A DNA stretch of 64,000 nucleotides from an uncultured Acetatifactor sp. (lineage in GTDB: Bacteria > Bacillota > Clostridia > Lachnospirales > Lachnospiraceae). The DNA lies in assembly GCA_949840935.1 (NCBI GenBank), contig CATKXX010000003.1:1-64000 (forward strand). Direction: 5' to 3'. The notes beneath the pieces are model-generated. The model was not told the DNA's origin, made no database searches, and saw only the letters and a program-made list of their open reading frames with translations. Positions within the stretch are counted from its first letter, which is position 1; every line of letters begins with the position of its first letter. Positions 7,474 to 14,095 of the stretch are shown here, piece after piece. A program made the translations under genes and the position numbers.

Positions 7474-8950
7474 GGATGCAACAGAAGCCCAGCGCCGGCA
7501 GATGGGGAAAGATCCATACTATGACCTGAACGAAGCCCCGGCAGGAAAGCTGCGGGAAGAACTTGCGGCGTTCATCATGCACAGGGCGGAATGCGTATCC
7601 GCAGTAACTGTCTACAAGGAAAGGCAGTATTATAAAAAGGTGTGCCGGTTTTTACAGAAGCGGGCCAGGCGGATGGAAAGTTTCTGCGACCGGGATGCGG
7701 AAACGTGGATACGGCAGATGAAAGGATGGATGCTGTCGGAAGGCATACCGCTGACTTATGAGCAGCGGGAGGTATACGGGACTATGGAAACAGGGACCAG
7801 CAGGCTCATCTGCTATTTTATCTGGATACTGGAATTCACGGGGCCGGATAAAATACAGGGGGATGAGACAGAAAAAGATATATGGGATCTTGACAGGCTG
7901 GGCATCCCTTTCCATGCAAACCCCATAAAGAACTGCAGGACAGTCAATTTCACCAAAATATCCCAGCCTAGGATACGGGAAGAACTGAAAAGGGGCATAT
8001 ACTTAAACCTCCAGAAAGAAGCAGTCGCCTGTGTGCAGAAGGAAATGACGGCAATGCGGCGCTTTTCAAAATACCTGGCGGAAAGACAGAAAGAGGTGCA
8101 GTCCTGCCGGGATATCAGCAGGGAAGTCCTGGAGGAATACCTGACATGGCTGAAAACGGAGGACATGGGGACCAAGGGCATCCATGCGGACCTGAACAGG
8201 CTCAGGGCCATCCTGGAAAGCATCGGTAAAGTGTGCGGCCATGCCAACCTGGAACTGCTGTTCCTGAACAGGGACATCCCCCCGGCACGCCAGCCGGAAT
8301 TCAGGGTATACTCCGACAGCGAGCTGCAGAGGCTGAACGCAGGGATCGTGAAACTGGACGAGCAGATCGCCAGGGCCATGGTCATACACCAGATGCTGGG
8401 CACACGGATCTCCGACACGCTGACGCTCCAGACGGACTGCTTGTATGAGAGCGGCGGGGAAACAATCATAAGGATACGGCAGATGAAAACCAAGACCTTT
8501 GAGAAACCGGTGAGCCGCGACCTGGCAGAACTGATCCGCAGGGCGATAGCCTATACAGAAGAACGGTACGGCCCGACCAGATACATCTTTGTGGATGATA
8601 AGAACCCGGAGAACCCTCTGCCGTATACCCGGCTGCAGTGCAAGGTGGTAGGCATGATCCGCAGGGAGGATCTGCGGGATGACAATGGCAGGCTGTTCGG
8701 TTTTGGGAGCCATATGTTCCGGCACTACTACGGGGCAAAGCTGACGGAGATGCACCTGGACGATTTCACCATCGCCAAGCTGCTGGGCCACAGCAGCGTC
8801 CGGAACGTGAAATATTACAGGAAGATGAGCAACCAGACGCTGGCTGATGAGACACGGGAGGTCAGGAACATGCTGTCGGAGATCATCCTGCAGAATCTGG
8901 ACGGATGGGAGGAGGAATATGAACAAATACGAGAAGATGCTGGAATGTAA
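7430..8950 (+). CDS. Tyrosine recombinase (third of the trio)
   Basis: The protein has 506 residues. The catalytic domain holds R326 (GTRISD), H428 and R431 (HMFRHYY), H454 (LGHSS) and Y463, with the same nine-residue His-to-Tyr spacing as the two upstream recombinases. It starts at GTG 7430 behind AAAGGAGGGG, inside the end of the second recombinase gene, and overlaps the following small gene by 32 nt. Tn554 itself has two recombinases plus TnpC; a third distinct recombinase makes this module resemble the recombinase-in-trio elements described in other bacteria. Confidence 0.88.
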   Translation: MEENRISLKELASYKDATEAQRRQMGKDPYYDLNEAPAGKLREELAAFIMHRAECVSAVTVYKERQYYKKVCRFLQKRARRMESFCDRDAETWIRQMKGWMLSEGIPLTYEQREVYGTMETGTSRLICYFIWILEFTGPDKIQGDETEKDIWDLDRLGIPFHANPIKNCRTVNFTKISQPRIREELKRGIYLNLQKEAVACVQKEMTAMRRFSKYLAERQKEVQSCRDISREVLEEYLTWLKTEDMGTKGIHADLNRLRAILESIGKVCGHANLELLFLNRDIPPARQPEFRVYSDSELQRLNAGIVKLDEQIARAMVIHQMLGTRISDTLTLQTDCLYESGGETIIRIRQMKTKTFEKPVSRDLAELIRRAIAYTEERYGPTRYIFVDDKNPENPLPYTRLQCKVVGMIRREDLRDDNGRLFGFGSHMFRHYYGAKLTEMHLDDFTIAKLLGHSSVRNVKYYRKMSNQTLADETREVRNMLSEIILQNLDGWEEEYEQIREDAGM

Positions 8951-9302
8951 CAGGAAAGCCAGCGATGAGAAGATTGAGAGGGCAAGGAAAGCCATCTTTG
9001 AGCTGATGGATGAGGGGGAAAAGGTCACAGTCCCCAGGCTGATGGAAAAAACAGGGCTTTCAAGGGGCTTTTTCTACAAGAACCCATCGGTGCGCCAGAC
9101 ACTGGACAAGGTGCAGGAGCAGCAGGGCGGCATGAGCCATCCGAGGAAGAACATACTCGACATGGCGATGAATAATGAAATCCAGTCTTTACAGAAACAG
9201 GTCAGGGCAATGCAGCAGGAAATGGATGCCCTGCGGCAAGAGAATGAAAAGCTGAAAAAGGCGTTGGATCGGAAGAACAGGGAACTGCTCCGGAAACTGT
9301 AA
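8919..9302 (+). CDS. TnpC-like coiled-coil protein of the recombinase module
   Basis: The protein has 127 residues. Residues 15-60 look like a small helical DNA-binding unit (KVTVPRLMEKTGLSRGFFYK resembles a TetR-type helix-turn-helix), and residues 85-127 form a long charged coiled coil (SLQKQVRAMQQEMDALRQEN). Size, position and architecture match TnpC of Tn554, an accessory protein that biases transposition orientation and efficiency. ATG 8919 has GGGAGGAGG upstream and lies within the end of the third recombinase gene, so expression is probably coupled. It is the last gene of the element. Confidence 0.8.
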   Translation: MNKYEKMLECNRKASDEKIERARKAIFELMDEGEKVTVPRLMEKTGLSRGFFYKNPSVRQTLDKVQEQQGGMSHPRKNILDMAMNNEIQSLQKQVRAMQQEMDALRQENEKLKKALDRKNRELLRKL

Positions 9303-9576
9303 CATAGCCCTTAAGGGTAAAGAACCGACAGCCAGCATACAAAAAAGTATGCCTGTTGGTCGTTGGCAAAGAAAGTTTGAGTACATATCCTGCATGAAAG
9401 TATGTGTCGGATGACCGGCTCACCGGTGCGGGATAGGAACACACATATATAATGAAGATACAGGAAAATGTCGAAGTATGGCTGCGGTCATGCTTTTTTT
9501 ACGGTAAACGACAGGAAAAACAGAACGCTGTACACACTTTTGTATGCCGCTAAAGCCAGTGTTTACAAGGGATTGC
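9303..9576 (+). other. Presumed right end of the element, no gene
   Basis: This 274-nt stretch contains GCATAC/GTATGC (9335-9340 with 9347-9352, A6 loop) and a small GACCGG/CCGGT hairpin near 9411-9425. Tn554-like elements have no obvious terminal inverted repeats, so the right end cannot be fixed by eye; I place it between about 9400 and 9576. Confidence 0.4.
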
Positions 9577-9999
9577 GGGGATAGGGTACATTTTATGGAC
9601 GAACCGACTTCCGGTCTTGATCCGTTTGAGCGAATCAAGTTCCGAAATATCATATCCGCCTATTCAAAAGACCGTCTGGTACTGCTTTCCACCCATATTG
9701 TGTCTGATGTGGAGCAGATTGCCGCGCAGATTATGATGATGGAATATGGCGTGAATCATCATATGCACAGCAGTAGGGAATATATCAAAATGATGGCCGG
9801 TAAGGTCTGGCTTATGGAAATGCCTGCGGAAGAACTTGTGGAGTACCAGAAGCAGGCGGTAATCAGTAATGTAGCGGCAAAGGATGGGCTTATGGAAGTA
9901 CGGGTAATTGCGGAATCAAGACCTGCGGACAATGCGGTACAGACTGTACCGAGTCTGGAAGATGCGTATCTGTATATTTTTAATTTTCGCGGGCAATGA
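9577..9999 (+). pseudogene. 3' remnant of an ABC-transporter ATPase gene
   Basis: The frame reads from a Walker B motif (FMDEPTSGLDP) through the D-loop and switch histidine (LLSTHIVSDVEQI) to a normal C-terminal domain of about 140 residues. Walker A, the Q-loop and the LSGGQ signature, which should occupy the preceding 150 or so residues, are missing; upstream in-frame sequence is unrelated. It cannot bind ATP as it stands. The permease gene at 10115 was presumably its partner. The break coincides with the end of the recombinase module, which is the likely cause. Confidence 0.8.
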
Positions 10000-10028
10000 G
10001 GCAAGAGCCATACTTGTATGGGGGATAA

Positions 10029-10085
10029 AGCCATGTTCCATAGCAAAGCCATGTCTCATGGCCAAGCCATGTTCCATGGCTTGGC
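10029..10085 (+). repeat. Three 18-bp tandem repeats ending in a perfect hairpin
   Basis: Copies at 10029-10046, 10047-10064 and 10065-10082 all begin AGCCATG. The last copy is part of a perfect stem, GCCAAGCCATG (10061-10071) with CATGGCTTGGC (10075-10085), around a 3-nt loop. There is no U run. The repeats lie between the ATPase remnant and the permease, about 30 nt before the permease start codon. Confidence 0.75.
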
Positions 10086-10114
10086 AAATGCCGCGAAGGT
10101 CAGGAGGTAGTGTA

Positions 10115-11317
10115 ATGTCATTATTTCATTTTGAATTTCGAAAATTGTTGCTCAATAAGAAAACGGTAAGCCTGCTCATCTGCCTGTTTATCCTTTACAG
10201 CCTGATAGGTTTCGCGACTTCCATGTTTTTAATTGGAAGCGGCAGAAGTTATCATGCTTATGAGGAATTGGCAGCCGACTATGAGGGAACAATTGAGGAA
10301 GGAAAGGCTGCCTGGGCGAAAAAAGTATATGAAGAGATCAGCGCCCGTTATGGCACAGATTCCCGGATGATTGCCAGAAGCATCAAAGACCAGCCTGAAA
10401 CAATGCTGGCAATAAAATACAATGAATTTGTGGAAAGGGTAGATGAATATTGGAATGGGACTCCGCCGGAAAGCGCTGACGAACCGTATGGAATTGCGCT
10501 TTTAGAGGCGAAGTTATCTGAGCTTGAAATGCAGGGGAAGCAGAATACCTTTGGGTACACAAAACTATCCTATTCTTTAAGGAGACTGACTGCGCTTGGT
10601 GAGCCCAAATTTGCAAATATCCTGCTGTGGGAGAATCTGTTTGTCAACTGGGGCGAACATATGATGCAGTTTCTGCTGTTTATCCCGCTGGCGTTTCTCA
10701 TTGCCCCGGTGTTTGCCGTGGAACGGTCAACAGGTATGGATCATCTGATTTTAAGCTCCAGAAGCGGCAGACGGAAAATTGTCACAGCAAAGCTGTTCAG
10801 TATCCTGGCTGCATCGGTTACTGTGACGCTTATCTATGTGGCGGCTACCTTTATTTTCGGCTTCCTTCCACATGCCAGCCTGCATGGCTGGGACGCCGCG
10901 ATTCAATCTATTCCAATGTATGCAAGATCCATGTTTGGATTTCAGACATGGCAGCTTGCTGTAGTCGGGGCAGTATGGATTATTTTCACAGGGGCAGTTT
11001 ACAGCCTTATCATTGGTTTTATTTCATCGCGAATGAAAAGCCAGATGGGCACGGTGGGGGTAAGCCTTGCCATTTTGTTTATTAACGTAGGTCTGGCGGC
11101 AATGGGTGATGCTGTCAATCAGAGGCTTCAGCCTCTGATTGACTTTGGACTGGCGAATGTCACACTGATAAAGGAAGTGTTCGGGGGATTTAAAATGTTT
11201 CATGTGTTTGGTATGTGTGTGAGCTATCCGGTTATGGCGGTTTTCATTTTGGGCTTGACCGCTGCCCTTGCAGGTTTTGGAATCTACCGCGGACAAAAAT
11301 ACAGGACTGTGGCGTAG
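10115..11317 (+). CDS. ABC-2 type permease, now without its ATPase
   Basis: The protein has 400 residues. An N-terminal FHFEFRKLLLNKKT amphipathic start and a transmembrane helix (about 18-40) are followed by a 130-residue extracytoplasmic domain and then five hydrophobic spans from about residue 180 to the end, the usual layout of ABC-2 permeases of the export or bacteriocin-immunity type. ATG 10115 follows AGGAGG. The ATPase gene just upstream is truncated, so the permease is either unused or works with an ATPase coded elsewhere. Base composition is lower in GC than the recombinase module. Confidence 0.85.
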   Translation: MSLFHFEFRKLLLNKKTVSLLICLFILYSLIGFATSMFLIGSGRSYHAYEELAADYEGTIEEGKAAWAKKVYEEISARYGTDSRMIARSIKDQPETMLAIKYNEFVERVDEYWNGTPPESADEPYGIALLEAKLSELEMQGKQNTFGYTKLSYSLRRLTALGEPKFANILLWENLFVNWGEHMMQFLLFIPLAFLIAPVFAVERSTGMDHLILSSRSGRRKIVTAKLFSILAASVTVTLIYVAATFIFGFLPHASLHGWDAAIQSIPMYARSMFGFQTWQLAVVGAVWIIFTGAVYSLIIGFISSRMKSQMGTVGVSLAILFINVGLAAMGDAVNQRLQPLIDFGLANVTLIKEVFGGFKMFHVFGMCVSYPVMAVFILGLTAALAGFGIYRGQKYRTVA

Positions 11318-11557
11318 AAGGGAAAAATTTTCGGCTTCTGCAAGCGTGGAAAGATATTCCTTCACCTGCCCGTAATAAATACGGAGGAAATTGTTCGCCC
11401 CGGCAGTCATGTAGACATAATAAGGCTTGCCCTGCGTCCGTTTCTTATCCATGAAAGCGTAAACGGCATCATCAGCAGGGGAACGCTTGATGAGCCCGTC
11501 CATGATCTGGAAGAGGGGATGAATGCGGGAGCATTTATCTGTACGGAAAACAGCATG
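11318..11557 (-). pseudogene. C-terminal remnant of an IS110-like transposase
   Basis: On the minus strand the frame contains AVYAFMDKKRTQGKPYYVYM followed by TAGANNFLRIYYGQVKEYL. This resembles the end of IS110/IS116/IS902 transposases, where a KKR-x-x-GK segment precedes a conserved LRIIYA-type helix. Only about 80 residues remain, with no DEDD N-terminal domain. It fills the gap between the permease and the sensor kinase gene, and its first bases overlap the kinase 3' end in another frame. Family call by motif only. Confidence 0.6.
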
Positions 11558-12833
11558 TAAACGTACTGCCGCCGCCCGCCGTGTCGGATACTTCAATCCG
11601 GCCATGGTGGGCGGTTGCTATTTCCCTGGCGAGGCACAGTCCCAGCCCGAAATGATCCTTGCGGTGCCGGGAATTGTCCACCTGGTAGAATCTTTCAAAT
11701 ATTTTATCTTTTTCCTGGTCATCAATTCCGATGCCGGTGTCCTCCACCTGAAAACAAAGGAATCTTTCCCTGATAAAGAGTCTCAGCGTTATGCTTTTAC
11801 CGGAAGGGGTATAGCTGACGGCATTCTGTAACAGGATCAACAGCAGCTGTTTTAAGCGGTCGCTGTCCGCGGTGATGGAGGGGACGGAGTCCTCCGGCAG
11901 GGCCAGCTGCATTGCAATGCCCTTCTGCCGGGCCAGGGGCTCAAATTGCTCGTACAGATTCAGAAGGAAGGTATCAGGGGCGAAAGCAGTCGGCTGTAGT
12001 TTCAGGGAATGGTTTTCCAGGCTGGTCAGTGTCAGCATACTGTCCACCAGGCGGCTCATGCGCAGGACCTCCTCCCGGATCGTCTGTTCATAGCGGGGCG
12101 GCCTGGCGTCCACGGAGGACAGGATGACAGCCAGGGGAGTGCGCAGCTCATGGGAGGCATTTGCCACGAATTGAAGCTGCTTTTCCTGATTCTCCTGAAT
12201 GGGGCGGAGGAGCTTTCCCGTGAAGAAACAGGCGAAAAGGGTTAGCAGGAGGCAGCCGGAAAGAGATAACAGGCCGAACAGGATCCTCTGGCGGGCCAGC
12301 TGTTTGTGAAAATCCTCCTGGGGAGAAAAGACCAGAAGCACAAGGCCGCTGTCCTCATGTCTGGATTCCAGGCTTGAGAGGATGCCAGCCTGCCCGGGGT
12401 ATATGGTGGCAATCCCTGCCTGCATGGAGAGGGTGGAATCGTTTGGTATCCGTATTTCCGGGTAGAAAAGCCGGGACGTGGAGACTTCTGCCGCCGATGC
12501 GTTTTCCTGATAGGAAGAATATATTTCCTGTGCCGCCTCAAGAATCGACGCATGAGTATCCATGGAATTAAAGAGCAGAGGAACCCCGTTGTCCCAGAGA
12601 AAGAGATAGTATTTCCCCTCTTTTTCCATCTGCAGCAGATAGCGGTGGGTCAGGGTATCCTGCTGTTCCAGGGAGCTGCATATGGTATCGAAGTCATACC
12701 GGAAGGAGAGGGCATGATTTTCCCTTAAGGCTTGCTCGGACGTGCGCAGATAGAGGATGGCGGACAGGATGAGGATGCCTGCGGTGGTCAGTGTGCAAAG
12801 GGCGGTCAGTTTGTAATGTAGTCTGCGAAACAT
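11535..12833 (-). CDS. Sensor histidine kinase
   Basis: The protein has 432 residues. Two transmembrane helices (about 9-30 and 187-210) flank a 155-residue extracytoplasmic sensor. The HisKA box FVANASHELRTPLAV contains the phospho-acceptor histidine. The ATPase domain shows the N box (LLQNAVSYTPSGKS), the DTGIGI G1 box, the FERFYQVDNSRHRK F box and GLGLCLAREI. It lies 27 nt downstream of the response-regulator gene in the same transcript, so the pair forms one two-component system. Its signal is unknown; pairs of this type often control neighbouring ABC exporters, here possibly the broken one at 9.6-11.3 kb. Confidence 0.92.
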   Translation of the reverse strand: MFRRLHYKLTALCTLTTAGILILSAILYLRTSEQALRENHALSFRYDFDTICSSLEQQDTLTHRYLLQMEKEGKYYLFLWDNGVPLLFNSMDTHASILEAAQEIYSSYQENASAAEVSTSRLFYPEIRIPNDSTLSMQAGIATIYPGQAGILSSLESRHEDSGLVLLVFSPQEDFHKQLARQRILFGLLSLSGCLLLTLFACFFTGKLLRPIQENQEKQLQFVANASHELRTPLAVILSSVDARPPRYEQTIREEVLRMSRLVDSMLTLTSLENHSLKLQPTAFAPDTFLLNLYEQFEPLARQKGIAMQLALPEDSVPSITADSDRLKQLLLILLQNAVSYTPSGKSITLRLFIRERFLCFQVEDTGIGIDDQEKDKIFERFYQVDNSRHRKDHFGLGLCLAREIATAHHGRIEVSDTAGGGSTFTCCFPYR

Positions 12834-12860
12834 ATTGGGAGCTTCTCCTGTAATAAAATG

Positions 12861-13544
12861 TCAGCGGTTTTCTTCCATGCGGTACCCGATTCCCCGGAGT
12901 GTGGTGATCGCCGCTTTTGATTTCAGGTTTTTCAGACGGCGCCGGAGAAAGAAAATGTAGTTGTCCAGATTCCCTTCCTCCACCTCGCTGTCCATTCCCC
13001 ATACCCTGGAGAGAAGCTGCCTGCGGCTCAGCGTCTGCCCCGGATTTCTCAGAAAGATCTCTAAAAGGGAACATTCCCGCCGGGAGAGGGTGACGGCGCT
13101 GTAAGGGGTGGAAAGCTCCCCCGCCCGGGGATACAGCGTCAGATCGAGAAAACAGAGGGCATCCCCCGTCAGCGCGGCGGTGGGAGTGCTGCGGCGCATC
13201 AGGCTGCGGATTCGTGCACCCAGTTCTTCCACAGCGAAGGGCTTTACCAGATAATCATCGGCGCCCAGGTCGAGCCCTTCTATGCGGTCGTTTACGGTTC
13301 CCATGGCCGTAAGGATCAGGACGGGAGTGGTGATGCCCTGTGCGCGGATGGTTCTGAGCAGCTCCGTTCCGGACAGAAGGGGCAGCATCCGGTCTAACAG
13401 TATCAGGTCGGGCTGACACTCCCTGCAGTAGAACAGGGCTTCCTCGCCGTCAAAGCAGGAATCCACCGTGTAACCCTCCCGGGTCAGGTAGTAGGTCAGA
13501 TTATGATTAAGATTGGCGTCGTCCTCCGCCAGCAGAATGTGCAT
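12861..13544 (-). CDS. OmpR-family response regulator
   Basis: The protein has 227 residues. The receiver domain (1-115) has the acidic pair D8-D9, the phospho-acceptor D51 (LILLDRML) and the LVKPF lysine; the C-terminal winged helix (about 130-225) contains LSRRECSLLEIFLRNPGQTL and ends in TLRGIGYRM. The start is set at position 13544 because AGAAAGGA lies 7-8 nt before it; an upstream in-frame start adds an unrelated N-terminus. It is the first gene of the two-component operon. Its 5' region carries the palindromic repeats described separately. Confidence 0.93.
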   Translation of the reverse strand: MHILLAEDDANLNHNLTYYLTREGYTVDSCFDGEEALFYCRECQPDLILLDRMLPLLSGTELLRTIRAQGITTPVLILTAMGTVNDRIEGLDLGADDYLVKPFAVEELGARIRSLMRRSTPTAALTGDALCFLDLTLYPRAGELSTPYSAVTLSRRECSLLEIFLRNPGQTLSRRQLLSRVWGMDSEVEEGNLDNYIFFLRRRLKNLKSKAAITTLRGIGYRMEENR

Positions 13545-13573
13545 ATATGTGTTCCTTTCTATTTTGTTGTGGG

Positions 13574-13997
13574 TCTGGATTCTTGAGTATATTATACCAT
13601 GAACGCAGGAAATCAAGCGGCTGCGAAGCAGACATTTGATTTCCAAGTCATGGCTTGCCGGTATAATGCATCACGGAATCGTGATGTCAGGCCAGTGTCT
13701 GCCGGTCTGGATTCTGCGTCAGCAATTATACCATGTTTACTGCATGTTACGGGCAGAGCCCCTGAAAATCAAAGATTTTCAGGGGTCGCTTCGCTCGTCA
13801 AATCCCCGAAAAGACAGCTGCCTGAGCAAGCTCAGCATCTGTTTTTTCGGGCACTTGACTCTGCCCTTTGCGGATATTATACCATATCAGAAGGAAATCA
13901 AGCGCGAATGAAATGAGCATTTGATTTCATCTGATATGGTAACGAAAGAATCTTCGAGCGCGAAGCGGCTGGATTCTTGAGTGCATTATACCATGAA
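13574..13997 (+). repeat. Nested palindromic repeat cluster
   Basis: The block between the divergent regulator and receptor genes has no gene. A direct repeat of about 30 bp (TGGATTCTTGAGT then ATTATACCAT) occurs at 13574-13603 and 13969-13997, with a diverged copy at 13706-13736; ATTATACCAT also occurs at 13876-13885. Two related hairpins share GGAAATCAA/TTGATTTC arms (13608-13644 and 13893-13928); the second is extended by TACCATATCAG (13880-13890) with CTGATATGGTA (13931-13941). Between them, GGGCAGAG (13751-13758) pairs with CTCTGCCC (13859-13866) around two inner hairpins, including a 12-bp perfect stem at 13759-13785. Confidence 0.8.
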
Positions 13998-14095
13998 AAC
14001 CTCTAATTGTTCTTTAAAAGGAATATCCTAGAGAATATTTAGAGAAAGGGATGGTATTGTAAAGAAAAACACAATGCAGGAGAGGCGGCAGGGAT

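Larger units (their letters stand above)
1..9576 (+). mobile_element. Right part of a Tn554-like integrative element
   Basis: All genes from the window start to 9302 point the same way and end in the three-recombinase plus TnpC-like module. Just after it, at about 9577, sequence resumes in the middle of an ABC ATPase reading frame whose first two thirds are absent. This is what insertion or insertion plus deletion would leave. The left end lies outside the window, so the exact boundary, target duplication and cargo extent cannot be set. Regulators and a toxin in the cargo fit an element that controls its own maintenance. Confidence 0.65.
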
